64,000 nucleotides of DNA from Odiellus spinosus (lineage: Eukaryota; Arthropoda; Arachnida; Opiliones; Phalangiidae): NCBI GenBank assembly GCA_963920705.1, contig OY987227.1:24019434-24083433 (forward strand), read 5' to 3'. A model generated the notes under the pieces. That model did not search any database. It was not told the origin of the DNA and saw nothing but the letters and a program-made list of their open reading frames with translations. Of this stretch, positions 50,170 to 63,271 are shown piece after piece; the first letter of the stretch is position 1; each line of letters starts with the position of its first letter. A program made the position numbers and the translations under genes.

Positions 50170-51682
50170 ATTGTAATATTAGGGCCACAAAATAATAATA
50201 ACTAATAAAAACATCAGTAAATCATATAAATATTATATTTTTAAGCAAATGGATAAAATCTAAATTTAAGTAAATCTATCCAATTAACAATTATGATACA
50301 AATTCCGAGCGCCATTATTTTCGAGGCCCGAAATCTTTATTATATTACTTCCTGTAAAACACGCTTTCCTATGGAAATTCAGGCCCCTTAATAAGGCTGT
50401 ATTTGGAAGATAAAATAATTCTTTAAGTTAACTACTTGACCTCAGGAAATCTCATAGTTTGACGCAAGTTTGTAAAAGAATATCTCTTTTATAAAATTTT
50501 AAACCTAGTCCTCGGAGTCGTTAAAACTAATTGCAATTCCTCGTTTGCTGAGTAAAGTATATTGTTTGGTAGCGGCAGATAACGCGGTTGACAATAACAA
50601 CGAACCAGGTTTCCATTAAACGCGTTTCGTATCTTTCTATCCTTAATTTAAATAATTTAATTCTGGTATACTTCTCTTCTCATTAGAGTAGTATATATGC
50701 CTATATATAGTCGGAGAGGTCTCCAAGAATCAACTCCTCCGTGCCGTTCGCTCGCAAAGTGATACGCACTTAAAAGGGAGAGTGTCGCGTGGTGAAGAGG
50801 AAAATTATTTTTATTGATTATGCTTCTAAAAATAAGACACTTTTGCGAAGTAGAACATCCGGGAAGTATACTCTGAGTTTTACCTTCTGATTTTGCCATC
50901 CAATTAAAAGTATAGAGCATATGAATAATCAAAAGACGCCCCACCTTTGGCTTCGTAAAATCCCCGCGACACGTGTTGCGGCAAACTCATTGAATCGCGC
51001 TAAATCTCGTTATTGATTACTTTAACGCGCACAATTACGCGTACAACAGCGTGTGTCGCGAATATTTTACTAAGCCAAAGGTCGGACGGTTTTTGATTAG
51101 TCGGAGGTTTTCATTTTGATTGAATGACGATTTTTTTTCAATAATTCGAATGTTTTAATACTCGAACGAGTCTTATCTGTAATATAGTACAATCTACATT
51201 AGTAGAATCTTCACTTTCCTGTAATTGTAAATTAATTTTATTTCTTGAACCAGGCTGGTTGGTTGTTAGGGATTGTATAGCGCCTACCTCTTCTACATTT
51301 AATTACTGTACTATATATCTCTATTGATAAATTAGAAGGGCACTTCACGGCGGTTAGCCTCGCGTTCGTCCCGAGTGGCCGCGTTCCGAGATATATACCG
51401 CGAGTCTAGCTAGCTCATGCACGGACTCTTACTAGCTGTTACCTCGATTAAATTTTAATTAATTCGCTCTAATTTCTTTTCTCCTATAAAGGCTTCTATT
51501 TTTCTAATTCGTTTCGAGGTTGCTTAGTGTCGACCAACACGGGTGTATTTTAATCCTACAGTGCTAGAATTTAACACTAAACAATTGAGACAAATATCCA
51601 TTTTCTAATTTCTATTGTCATGGCATTTTTACTAGCCAAAAAAGTAGAGTTTTCCGTTATCTCCAATACTTTACCTAATTAA

Positions 51683-52119
51683 AGTGAGAATGCAAATTGA
51701 ATTTTAAATTTTTAACTTACTTCGAAAGTAAACCTTAACAAGGATCCATGGAGAGTTTAAAATATCACAGTTAACGAGTCTCTGGACAATCACGAGAAGC
51801 ACAGTAAATAACTGCAGTGTTTCGCAATGGGTCTCTTTAGTAAAAATTTTGCAATTTGACTTCTCCAATACGGTTAGAAACGGTATCAAAATCTCTAGTG
51901 TGAACAGGACTATAAGCACTCATTCGCTTATTGGTCAGAGACTCGACGTTAACTGTGATATTTTAAAGCCTCCATGTATCCTTGTTAAGCCTATTTTCTG
52001 TGTAAGTGACAAATGGATTACTATAGCTTAATATTTGTTTGTAAATTATTTTACTGAATTAGATCTGTTTTAAAGATAAAGAAGTCATAGCAAATTGTTA
52101 TAAGGCTGAGTTCTTTCTT
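51683..52119. mobile_element. Old family F element F7
   Basis: A strongly diverged full-length copy: AGTGAGAATGC at left beside TTAA, inner AAACCTTAACAAGGATCCATGGA mirrored by TCCATGTATCCTTGTTAAGCC, and right tip TGAGTTCTTTCTTTA. The core still shows the inverted GTTAACTGTGATATTTTAAA pattern. Confidence 0.75.
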
Positions 52120-52484
52120 TATGGCTATATGTGTATGGCCAAAATATTCTTTTTTATATAGCTCTTTATTTTAAAGCACCGAACTTAAATTTTGACTGAC
52201 TTACAAGCTCTTGAAGTCACAACCTTGTGGCTAATTTCTCTTTGGGGTTAAGGAAGATGAAAGCGGTTATTTTTGTTCGCTCCTTCATTAAAGTGTTTTC
52301 GTTTTAATTGGCAATATGAACTAGTACCTTTTTTTAACTAACATTAAAACTGTAACCCACTAATCTAATGATATATTATTAAATGGTGCGATACTTGAGA
52401 CTCTAATCGCGTTGGTACTAATGTTACATTGGCGTTAAAATGTTATTGGTTTCCAGATCCCGTCCATAGAGGAATTCATTCAAC

Positions 52485-52903
52485 CAGAGCTATATAATAA
52501 CCCCCTTCGGGGGGGAAGTATGAAAGGTAGGCAAAATCGACGAACAACAAGTGCCCGGCGTAAATCGCGGCGGATCGACACACCGCTTTACTCCCAAAAA
52601 ATAGTTACACCATTTTGAACCTCACTAAATTTTCCCTACGCGCACTTCCGGAACTCGCGAGCTGAAGTCCACCTTCGACTCCATTTTAACAGACAGCCTG
52701 ACTCCTGAGACAGGAAGTTCTAAACACAAATCGAGCCGTCTTGTTTATACAAAGACCATTTACTAGAGTAGCGACATTGAGAAGTCCAGCGCGAGCTAGT
52801 GGCCTAGATAGTCAGCAGCGGGCTCTTGTTGTTCGTGATTTTTAGCATTGGTAGTATAGGGGCTTTCATACTTCCCCCCGAAGGGGGTTATTATATACCT
52901 CTG
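52485..52903 (+). mobile_element. MITE family B, copy B3, in Dscam intron 1
   Basis: 419 bp, same orientation as B1, with perfect 7-bp target duplication ATTCAAC (52478-52484 and 52904-52910). Confidence 0.93.
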
Positions 52904-54109
52904 ATTCAACATATGGACAATATGCCTTTCTTGAAAGAACGAAAGGAAGACCGGGTATAAGGACCTTTCTCGTAAAAAAGTAAGACAATAATAAGCTCAT
53001 GAGCCAGGACATTTTTTTTAACAAGATAAGCAAACTTTCTAGATTCGCACACATTTAAGTTTTGAAAAATCGTGATACTATCCCTTTAAGGTGAAAGATT
53101 TAATCCATTCCTTATTTACGAGTGATTTTAATACATATATTCGTCCCATTTTCGACTTGTCACGACTCCTCGAAAAGTGACCCGTTCCACATGTCAATAG
53201 CCATCAAAACCCGATCGATCCACTTAGGAAAAGCTCGAATTCGCGATTGACCGACGTCACCCGTTATCGACCATTGTATAAATCCGGAGCCCAAATGTCA
53301 ACTGCATCACGTTGTTCTCTCCCAAGATCCAACCCCCCGTGGAGTCTCTTTTATAGGTATATAGGGCAAAAGAAATAAAAAGATCTCGACTAGCTGACTG
53401 TGTAGAGTAAAGTATTTAGACTTATAGAGAGAGATGGAACCAATAATGAAGTAAGAACGTAGATGCAAAGATCTTAAAGATTTAGATACGAGAAATATCC
53501 CGCACCTTGCCTTTGGTTCTATTAGTTGGATTAATAGGCCTAACGAAGTTGGAGGGGTGGGTTACCGCTACATTTATCGATATGGTATTTAACATTGTGT
53601 GCCAATCCGCCATCGAGTTTTCCTTAAAGCCAACTCATCTTGTCAAAAGATGTATATAAGTACGCCTCGTCGTCATCGCGAGAAACCGCCACCAATTTCT
53701 TCACCCTACAGTGCCTGCACCCTTCGTTATGGCTAAGACTAAAAGTGACCCTGTCACCCATCTTTCATTAAATCAAATTTTATCGATAATTTCGTTAAAA
53801 ATCTATAAAATATATTTGTACATGTTCCTTCTCTGGAGGCTGCAATTGAGTAAGAAGGGCGAAAAATCCTATACAGAATCTTCCCAGTTTTGGCCGTGGA
53901 AAATTGTTTATTTTCGGCAACAAAATTGGGTCACGTGACTAATATAGAACAACAATTGATTCTCAATGTTGCTTCAGAAGGGGCGAACTAACGAGCGAGA
54001 ACGTGGAACAATACCTATATAGGTAGATCTATAGGTCCTATAACAAAGAGGATCCTATAAATGGTCCACATTCGTTCGTCAGTTCGTCCCGTCTGAAGCA
54101 AACCTTTAA

Positions 54110-54544
54110 AGGGAGAATGCAACCTAATTACAAGTGATTTTTTATCGATTCCTTATCGTTTAAATAGGCCTAATCCACCGATAAAAAGTTTACAATACAA
54201 ATATTAAACTAGAAATAAATTTAAAACTTAACCTGAAAATAGGCTTAGGGGGATTCATGGAGATCCTGAATCGCATCCGTGTAAGGTCTAGCGACCAATG
54301 AGCAAAGGCCCGTCGTTCACGCGAGATCTCCACGAGACTTACGTCGCGCGCGATTGGTCACTAGACCTTACACACGCGAGGAAATCAGGAGCTCCATGAA
54401 TCCCACTAAGCCTATTTTTCGGGTAAGTTTTAAATTTATTTCTAGTTTAATATTTGTTTGTAAATTTTTTAAATAGTGGATTAGGCCTATTTAAACAATA
54501 AAGAATCGATATAATATCACTTGTTGTTAGGTTGCATCCTCCCT
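54110..54544. mobile_element. TTAA foldback element F8, in Dscam intron 1
   Basis: Complete, 435 bp, TTAA on both sides (54106-54109, 54545-54548). Nearly identical to F10, with core TCACGCGAGATCTCCACGAG. Confidence 0.93.
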
Positions 54545-55690
54545 TTAAGGGTTTGGACATACACTTTATCTCTCTTGAGTTTTATCTTCTTTCTAAGTTA
54601 TCAAGGAGGAACATTTTTGTGTATTTTCGTGAAAGTTTACGCAGTACCCAAATAAAATTAAGTTTTCAATAACCAATACACTAAAATACAATACTAATTC
54701 CATGTAGTTTTAGAAAGTAGTTCTATAGTTCATTATAGGAAAGGGTTCGGCCGAATCTTCGATAAAACCGGTAACAATGTCCCTTTAATAAAGGAGGGAA
54801 GCACGAAATGTTTTTCCGCGGGTCTGATGGCGTGTAGCGGCTGTTATCGTTCATTAATGAGCTTCCGACTGTCCCTAGATGTAATGGTCAATCCATGGCG
54901 TCTCTACTAGTCGTTTTTATCCTAATACGGTAATATACCGCCCGGCGCTAAACTACTAGTTAGAGGAGCGAATCCCCTTCGTTACACTTATTGGGAGATT
55001 TTTCTTATTATTTTTTTCTTATACCCTTTTCTCTTCTTTACGGAAGAATAGGTACAGGCTACGCTGTAGCCCGGACGAACCAAACGCTTCATTGATGACC
55101 GGTCCGAAACAGTCTCACAGTCTATATAGTTACCCACCCTCCCCCTCCGAAAATAACCGATAACATTCTTAGTTCACGGCCCGGCCGAACCAGGCAAAAA
55201 AAACATAAATGAAACAATTTTTTTGGCGAGCCAGGGAAATGGCCGAGATAGGGCTAGCGCCCGCTTTCTTTATACACAAATGTACTCCCTCTTTCCTCAT
55301 CCCCCCCCCCTTCATGAGGCTACGGGTCTTTATATTTAGTTTGTCCGACATTCTAAAAGATAAGGATACTGTCTAACCTTCCCCAAAAAACACGGCTCTT
55401 TACCAGCAGCCATATATGCCTAAACACTTTTTTTCCTTACAAATATAGATAAAGTGATAATGTAGTGCTAAAACAATATTTGTTTATAGATGATAGGGGG
55501 GGCAAAGCAGAAATTTGTCTGGACACTAAAGGGACGCTACAAAGTCGTAAAAATTTTGTAGCCCTATACGAGCATATTAGGGGCGTAAAATAATAGGGAT
55601 GGTATTAGATAAACCCATTTATATTTCATAAATGTTTTCTGTGTTTTAAATGTGCCTTATTTTTTAAAAAAGTATTACATTTTTATGATT

Positions 55691-56237
55691 GGGGTCGATT
55701 TGATCGAATCCCAAATGATCGAACGCTGTCTCAAATGATCGAAGGTCATATGATCGAAATTATTTGGTTTTAAGGGTAGTCTCAATTGATCGAATATCAT
55801 TTGATCGAAGTGTCATTTGTACGAATGCTTCCTGATCGAAATCAATTTTAGGAGGAAACTTCTAAGACTTGAAGCCCTGCCCGTTTACGCTTCCCTTCCA
55901 TTGGACCTAACCTAACCTAACCTAACCCAACGTAACCCAACCAAACATAGCCAAGCTTAGGCTTAAGTATTTTTTGTACAAAAAAAAACTACTTAATTAG
56001 TTCGATCATTTTAGGTTCGATCTAATGAGAATAATCCCTAAAGGATTTAGTTCTACTACAATAGTATTTTAAATACTACTACTTCGATCAATTGTAATTC
56101 GATCCAATGGACATCGATCAAATGCCACAAAAGTTAAAACGAGAGTAAAATAAATTTGATCGAATTCGATTCGATCATTTGAAACAAAATTTGATCGAAT
56201 TCGATCAGACATTTTTCGATCTAATGGAAATAAACCC
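55691..56237. mobile_element. Telomere-core inverted-array element T2
   Basis: 547 bp. The left arm repeats TGATCGAA at irregular spacing (8 or more times). The centre has (CCTAA)4 followed by degenerate CCCAACGTAA. The right arm repeats TTCGATCA/TTCGATCTAATG, the same word inverted. The tips GGGGTCGATTTGATCGAA and, from the right, GGGTTTATTTCC can be matched loosely. Flanks TTATGATT and ATTTGATT agree in 6 of 8 bases, a possible worn target duplication. The architecture equals T1 with a different word. Confidence 0.62.
55909..55928 (-). repeat. Interstitial telomere-like (CCTAA)4 tract
   Basis: Four CCTAA units followed by degenerate CCAAC/GTAAC variants, at the centre of T2. Confidence 0.82.
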
Positions 56238-57589
56238 ATTTGATTACCATGTACTTTACATATCTTTTGAATTTGTTTTATTTTAAAGTCTCACGACACG
56301 CGGTTTTAATCAAGAATTATACGCCCAAAAAAGCATGAATCAAGCGTTTCGTTTAACCTACGTTAACTGATTTCAAGTGACAAGAGAAAAAGATATCTAA
56401 ATGAATTTGATTCTCTTGGAAAAGCGAAAGAAATATTTTATTAACAATCAATTTCATTGTTTGCTCTATTTTTGCAATAATTAACGCGATAAATTCCGTT
56501 TTTTGGCTGTATTTTGCCAACGTAAAGGGCAAGACCGAAGGCGAAATCAATATAGTTTTGACAAAAGAAAAATGAATGAATTAAATAATTTCATTATCCC
56601 TTTAAACTTTATAATATTCTCGAAAGAAGGTACATAGAGATCTTTTCTGGAGGTTTTGGGATCTACTAATGACTTTTAGCCCCGAGATTTTCGCCTTTTT
56701 TTTTTAGCGTGGCATGCTCGACGGTACCTTAATGGTTAGCCGGGTTAACTCGGAGGAAAAGTTTTGAAAATAAATTGATTTTCGATCAAAAGCCGCTGGC
56801 AAAAATTGCACTCCCTCCCATAACATTTTTTTAAAACCTTTCTATCCCATCCTCAATCTTAAGCCTCGCTCTCTACTTCTCGCTATATAATACATAATCT
56901 TATATATACCAGCGAGCTAAGATTTACGAGAAATGCAAATACCCCCGCGAAACATTGATTGCCTTATAAAGAGTAAAAACACTCTTCGAATATATAAAAG
57001 CCTATATAAAAACTGTAAGGTAAGGTGATCCTATACATTATACTCTTTAAAAGGTTTTTTCGGTAAAGATTGTGTTGCATGTACATATACATTACGCGTC
57101 AAAAGACTATACGGACCCCTTAGCTTCTTGTTAATAAAGAATTTAATTTATATAGCTATAAACAAAAACTAATATTTAATATCCGAAAACGTAGAAAAAT
57201 AGAATTGGGCTGTAGTTGCCGAGATGTCAGTATTTTTCCTTATTTCAAATAGCAGGTCCACACTGCCCCGCCCAATAAAAACCGTTCAACACGTCCTCAT
57301 TGAACGTCCCGCCCACACTAACAAGCGTCAGGCTCTACTACGATCATTGGGTGGTGTCAACCTTTCAAGGAATCTTACGGGCACTCATACTCACGACGGA
57401 ACCCTTAAGTGTAATTTTATCAGCTAGTGTCCTAATTTGCATACTTTTCTAATATTATATTTGTGTGCGATTACTTTATAATGACTTGCTGTTGCACGAG
57501 TTAGCATGGTGTGATGGTTAAGTTAACCATCACATACACTTAATTTATCCATAACCATTATTCTGACAAAAAATCCCCGACATTCTATA

Positions 57590-57660
57590 ACTCATATCAA
57601 ATGAACCTCGCGCGTTCTGGCACATATGGTTACTTTCACGCGATATAGTTAATCCAGCTT
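57590..57660 (+). repeat. Dispersed repeat R, copy R4
   Basis: CTCATATCAAATGAACC, GTTCTGGCACATATGGTTAC, TTTCACGCGATATAGTTAAT; next to F9. Confidence 0.4.
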
Positions 57661-57680
57661 GTACTACCTTTAATTTTTAA

Positions 57681-57975
57681 AGGGAGCTAGAATGCAACCT
57701 TATTTAAATGGGCCTAATCCACCAATAAAAAGTTTACAAAAAATATATTAAAATAAATTTAAAACTTATCCGGAAAATAGGCTCAGAGGGATTCATGGCG
57801 ATCCATAATTGCCTCCGTGTAAGATCTAGCGACCAATGAGCAAAGGCCCGTCGTTCACGCGAGATTTTCACGAGACTTACAAGCGAATACGATTGGTCGC
57901 TAGACCTTGTACGCGAGGAAATCAGAATCTCCATGAATCACGCTAAGCCTATTTTAAATTTCTAGTTTAATTTTT
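57681..57975. mobile_element. Family F element F9, right part lost
   Basis: AGGGAGCTAGAATGCAACC beside TTAA (57677-57680), with the left arm shortened and the core present. The right arm ends after TCTAGTTTAAT. The left tip has a 3-4 base insertion. Confidence 0.82.
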
Positions 57976-58817
57976 CAAGTTTCACGAAAACGAGTCATCC
58001 CTAGATGTAAATGGCTCGATATTTTTAATATTTGACAAATCGGTCTAACAATCTGACTTCATCAGAAGGGCAGCGAGCCTAAAGAGGATAATTACCCACG
58101 GAAGTGTGGGAGGATACTTTTACAACCATGGTGAAATAAATAAATATGGGATGTAAAGGTTGAAACTAAACAACAACCGTATAATTTAATACCGTGGTAA
58201 CTTTATAGTCTCAAGTTTTCTCCGCTCCCTGGCTGCAATAAAATTTTCCCAATGGGGAAAAAGGCCATTCCTTTTTCATTTATAATGGTTTTCTACTGGC
58301 TAGCGAGAGGAGTGGCCTAGAAATTTTACCGAGAGAAACATTCCATTTAAAAATAACTACACAATGAAGAAGGCCAGAGAAAAACAATTTACTCGCGCGG
58401 GGCTATCGCCTCCAATCCCTGGGGCAAGGCTATTATATTAATGCAAAGGGTTCTACCGCAACTAACTTCAGATATTCGCGTTACCCTCTCGCTTCGCTAG
58501 TTCTTCGCGTTCGAAAACCCACGTTCAGATTCAGAAGAGAGAATGTAGACTAGTAATATGGAGTAACGCGTCCTTAACCGTAACATCGACCAAAATATGA
58601 TATAGTTATTTTTCCAGTTTCCAATAGCTAATTCGTCCACTAACATTTTTTCTTACATGGGCCGATGAATTTTGGAGGCTGCTTCTTTTGACTCGACACG
58701 TATTAGAGGTCCCGTTCATGATAAGATTTTTAGGCTCCTTTTGTTTGTTTTCGAGGAACTTTGGAGTGGATTTTGAGGGCCCGTTATGAAATTTACATCT
58801 ATTCAGCCTACCCTAAA

Positions 58818-59249
58818 AGGGAGAATGCAACCTAATTACAAGTGATTTTTTATCGATTCCTTATCGTTTAAATAGGCCTAATCCACCGATAAAAATTTTA
58901 CAATACAAATGTTAAACTAGAAATAAATTTAAAACTTACCCTGAAAATAGGCTTAGCGGGATTCATGGAGATCCTGAATCGCGTCCGTGTAAGGTCTAGC
59001 GACCAATGAGCAAAGGCCCGTCGTTCACGCGAGATCTCCACGAGACTTACGTCGCGCGCGATTGGTCGCTAGACCTTACACGCGAGGAAAACAGGACCTC
59101 CATGAATCCCACTAAGCCTATTTTCAGGGTAAGTTTTAAATTTATTTCTAGTTTAATATTTGTTTGTAAATTTTTAAATAGTGGATTAGGCCTATTTAAA
59201 CAATAAGGAATCGATAAAAAATCACTCGTTGTTAGGTTGCATCCTCCCT
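58818..59249. mobile_element. TTAA foldback element F10
   Basis: Complete, about 432 bp. The right flank is TTAA (59250-59253); the left flank reads TAAA, one base off. Close relative of F8, 4.3 kb away. Confidence 0.92.
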
Positions 59250-59253
59250 TTAA

Positions 59254-60323
59254 ATTATACCTAGAAACATTAAAAACTGCCCAAGGTTTCGTGGTAATTC
59301 GCGGTTATTTATCATAGATGGAAAAAATGATAAAAAGGTCAGTATTGCTAATGCCAATATGTGTTAGTATTTAAAACAAAAACAGGGATTTTAACGAAGA
59401 AAATTAGTTCTGGTGTCTTTTTAGATGATCCCTTAATGGCATCAACTCCAACTTCTCAAGAAAAGTTTAGTTTTGATAGTTTAGGTGTTAACAGTCACCT
59501 ATCGATAGAAAATAAAATAAATATTGCGAAGATTTCATCGTATCAGTTTTGGAGAAATCGAATACTAAAGATACCCTCTGAACAATCAATTGAAAAAGCC
59601 AAAATATTCCTTACACCTAGTTCGGGTAGTTTTCTCCAACACACCTCGCGTAAAACATTCTCGATATAGACTATATTACCAACAATACTTAGAGACTGAA
59701 AAAACTAGAAAGAAGCCGCGCGTATGAAGTCGTTAGGAAATTCATTTCGTACAAACGAGGAAAGGAATCCATCCGTTGACGATACATAGCGAGGGCGGCG
59801 TCACTCGCGGCAAGCGGTGATATATCGCGAACGGAAGTATATGAAGTTGGAAATAATAAGGCGACCTGCCAAGAACTGACTGAAGGAGAAATAATTCTCT
59901 TTAGCGCTGCTGCAGTTACTGATCTTCCATCCTCTCTTCCGAGAAAACAATATTGCAGCGGAGATTCATTCTTGTCCCGCGTTTCCAGCTCTTTCTTTCC
60001 ACCAGGAGAGTCAGAAGAGCGAGATGAGCGAGAAGGAGAAGGGAAAAAAAAACGAGGATCTAGACTTAAGAGCGTCAGGGATTTATTTGTCAAAGCGTGG
60101 CTAGACTTTGCTTTCCTTCAGGAAAAACTAGGGATTATCTAAGCGTTTCGACGTCGGTTCCTGTAGTAATTCACCATCTAAGGTCTATAAGAAAGATAAG
60201 AGATTTACCCCGAAAACGCGAAAGTGTCTACGGTTTCCCTAAATCCTATTCGTAACTATATATACGTGTATTTATCCGAATGAGGGGGATGGGGCGATGA
60301 AAATAAAATGGAATGAATCTCAC
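59254..60323. other. Intron 1, part next to exon 1
   Basis: A 134-codon minus-strand open frame (59689-60093) is the longest non-repeat frame here. Its serine-rich sequence is not recognised and it lacks obvious splice sites. I leave it unannotated as a gene. Confidence 0.4.
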
Positions 60324-60384
60324 CATTTTCGGGTATGAATGCCAGTATACATATCACAACACTGTCCACTAAGAGTTTCTGCAT
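60324..60384 (-). CDS. Dscam: Dscam-like receptor, coding exon 1 (signal peptide)
   Basis: On the minus strand an ATG (60384-60382) opens a short frame, MQKLLVDSVVICILAFIPEN, plus one base. It is followed directly by a GTGAGA splice donor. The product has a charged start and a hydrophobic core, as a secretory signal peptide should. Position -3 relative to the ATG is A, a favourable start context. The exon ends in phase 1 (20 codons + 1 base), exactly the phase needed by the Ig exon at 49333-49653. Dscam proteins of arthropods begin with a short signal-peptide exon before the Ig1 exon. This exon is too short to find by length alone; the call rests on its donor, its phase and its position upstream of exon 2. 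A 5' untranslated exon further right is likely but not visible. Confidence 0.72.
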
Positions 60385-62973
60385 CGTAAACGTTGTAACC
60401 CTTTTACCAACAAATACCACCGTGAACTACTTGTACTTGTCTAACGCGCATTTCTTCCTTTCAAGCGACATGTGACGTACGGGGCTAAGATTATCCTAAA
60501 GAACATTTCATTCTATCACTAATCGCGGTACAGAAATGGTAAGGAGTTTAGTATTTATCGAAATGATCCGAGGCTTTACCTCGTAGCTCCGATTGCACGC
60601 GTGCAACGTCGTCCGATGTCTAGGACGCGTTTGCTAAAAGTCTCGATGCCTGAGGACGCACGTGGTTCTGCATCGAACAGAGAAAGAGAGAGAGAGACGA
60701 CAACGAGCTCTAGCGGAAGACCACCGGAACTATTTCGGAGAAAAATCGATTTTGGATGGAAGAGTAAAACGCGAATTTTCCTTTCTTTTTTGTTTTTGGT
60801 CCGCCGCCTGCTGGTATGCCAAATATATCTTTTTTTATATTCTACACAGTTTTGGAAGAAAAGGAAAATCCTGAAATTCCTCAATAGCGAATACCGATGC
60901 GTCTACCTTTTTCCTACCTTAAACAAACACGTACAAACCGGGATCCTATAGGAAAAAAAAAAAACAAAACAAAGCAAAAGTGCAGGATACGACAATTTCC
61001 GTCTTCGTTTCTTGTTTATTCTTTGTAACATATAGTCGTCTACTTGTAACAATACGCGTCGTACCGAGATGCTTTAGCAATCGAGCAAACATCCACCCAG
61101 ACCCAAGAGATGAAAAAACGAAAAGATCAAAAAGAACGACAGGTGGCGCGCTCGTTGTTTCGCGCCGCGAATTAAAGACCGATTTTCTTCGCCTCTATTT
61201 TGCCCCCTTTATGTTTTTACGTTTGGGTCCAAAGAGGGTGGAAATCAAATAGGGGTATAATTCGAATTGTGTTAAATAATGTGTTTTGATCCGAGTTACA
61301 AGCTCTTCTCACTATTTTTCTTAGAAAACACATTATATATATATTGACACGATTCCTTTCTTAGAGTTTCTCTCTCTCAGCTTACTTTCTTAATTAGATT
61401 TCCGTGTAACGGAGAGATCTAGTGTAAACAGCAAACGTGACGTTATTATGTCAATACCGAAGAGAGAATGATAAAGAAAAAAAAAGAAATAAAAACCTTT
61501 TTCCCTACAGCTCTTTCTGTTTGTATTGCATCGCTGCAAAGCCTAGGGGATCGAAGTCCAGATCTTTCTGTCAATATATATCTTTCATTGCACTATATAG
61601 AATCTAGCCGAACCCAAGGTGAAGGTTTTTTTTTTATACGGAACCTTTAAAGAACGGCGCTTTTATCTAACAACATTTTTAAGTGCCATCAGAGAGTTCA
61701 AAGGGGGAAAATAATAGAAATATAACGTTCACGCACGCGGAAGGAGTCGTGACAATATGTCGTTAAATTTAAATCAATCTATATATATGGTTTTACCGTG
61801 TTTATAAAGTAGTAATATCGACAGTGCGTGACTCTCGCGATTTCAAATGTTCGATAAACGTGTTGATTCGCTATTAGGCCTAAATAAAAGATATACGCTC
61901 ACACTATAGGCACAAAAAGATTAATTTCATTTCAAACCATCTTTATGTAGACCAACACTTCTGTTCTGACATTATGGTCAAATGCGTCGGTCTCAATAAC
62001 TCAAGTGGAAAACCCACAAGATCCTTCGTCCAAACCCACCCCGAGGTGTGATGTAATATTATCATTTCTGGGTAACTGTTTATTTCACCCTCTTTGAATT
62101 TCTTGATCAAAAAATCTCGACTTGAGAAATATTTACAATTCGACCATTCTAAAACAGTTTTAAAAAGCTAGGTAATATTTTCGTTATGCGGATTTTGAAC
62201 AAATGTCATAGACCTCTGTTACATGAGGGTCCAAAGGGCTTTTTTTGCCGAAAGTTGGCTTCCGAAACTTTTCGACGTCATGTAACACCACTCACATAAT
62301 TAATTGAATTCGCTACAAATTTGGGGCCCCAAAAATTTAGAAAATTGACTTTTTTGGGCGTATTTTTTTCATTTTCTGGATGGCAAAAATATTACCTCGA
62401 AGCAGGGCCCCAAAGATACAGCATTATATCCACTTAATTAGAAGGTGGTCCTTAGATAAGCGTCACTCGACGTCATGAAAACTCCAAACACCTTTTACAT
62501 TTGTTACTAGAGGGCAAAGAGCGCATTTCCACGAAAAGCTTTCCACGAACTCACACGTATATAACTGAGCTAATATTTGGATAAAATCCCAACGAAAAAA
62601 AGCGGAAATTTAGTTATCGTAGCGAGAATATTTATTTATCGTCGAGTTTCGTAGATAAAACGAAATCGGTTGCGAATAAAACAAAAAAATAATCTATAAT
62701 TTGGGAAAAATTCGTTATTCGCTCTGGGGATCATTCAATTGAATTTAAGTGGAAATAATCCCCCCGTTGTATTTTGAGACGCCTAAGGCCTTAAAAAAAC
62801 GACAAGAAAAGACTTTTCATTACGTTCCTTTTCGTAACGGGAGCACGAATACCCTATAGAAAAAGCTGTTTTCATTCGGCGACCTATCGCCCTATCACGA
62901 GCCTCAGAAGAGAATAGTTCAGATAGAAATAAGAAAAGAAAATCCTTGAAAAACCTTATGAAATTGTATATTA
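60385..62973. other. Region upstream of exon 1, promoter not identifiable
   Basis: The 5' untranslated part and promoter of the Dscam-like gene should lie in or beyond this stretch on the minus strand. Purine-rich and pyrimidine-rich patches occur (60675-60705, 61360-61390), but no convincing core promoter. Confidence 0.4.
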
Positions 62974-62980
62974 CTTGAGG

Positions 62981-63271
62981 CAAGAAGGATCAGATAAGGA
63001 GAGGAAAAGTGGGAACGGCGCGGCTCCTACTGCGTCGGCCTAAACTCCCACTCTGGGAGAACGGGGGACAGACGGGGGTAGAGATGCTTCGTGGTAAATT
63101 GTTGTCACGTGGGTAAAACGAATCCTTTATGAGACGCGCTAGCTAGCGACCACGTGACAACAGTTTACCTCGAGAATTTCCTATCCCCCTTTCCACCCGA
63201 GTGGGAGGTTGGCTCTTCTCTCTCTAACTCAACGCAGCCCCACTTTTCCTCTCCTTATCTGATCCTTCTTG
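62981..63271 (-). mobile_element. MITE family C, copy C2
   Basis: 291 bp, inverted and nearly identical to C1 although 37 kb away. Perfect 7-bp target duplication CTTGAGG (62974-62980 and 63272-63278). The near identity suggests recent movement. Confidence 0.92.

Larger units (their letters stand above)
49654..60323 (-). other. Dscam-like intron 1
   Basis: A phase-1 intron of about 10.7 kb between signal peptide and Ig1. It has a GTGAGA donor and a TTTCGTTTCAG acceptor preceded by a TTAAC that could serve as branch point. It carries at least seven mobile elements (M2, F7, B3, F8, T2, F9, F10) and the N2 repeat. The intron call depends on exons 1 and 2 belonging together, which the matching phase supports. 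Confidence 0.65.

Noticed and set aside
59361-59669. 102-codon plus-strand frame
   Set aside because: Opposite strand to the host gene, no known domain, AT-rich, and not supported by splice signals.
59689-60093. 134-codon minus-strand frame near exon 1
   Set aside because: No recognisable domain, no acceptor/donor pair in suitable phase, and no repeat relatives. Kept as unexplained, not as a gene.
61468-61650. 60-codon frame upstream of exon 1, considered as a 5' exon
   Set aside because: It is on the plus strand, opposite to the Dscam-like gene, and looks like random sequence.
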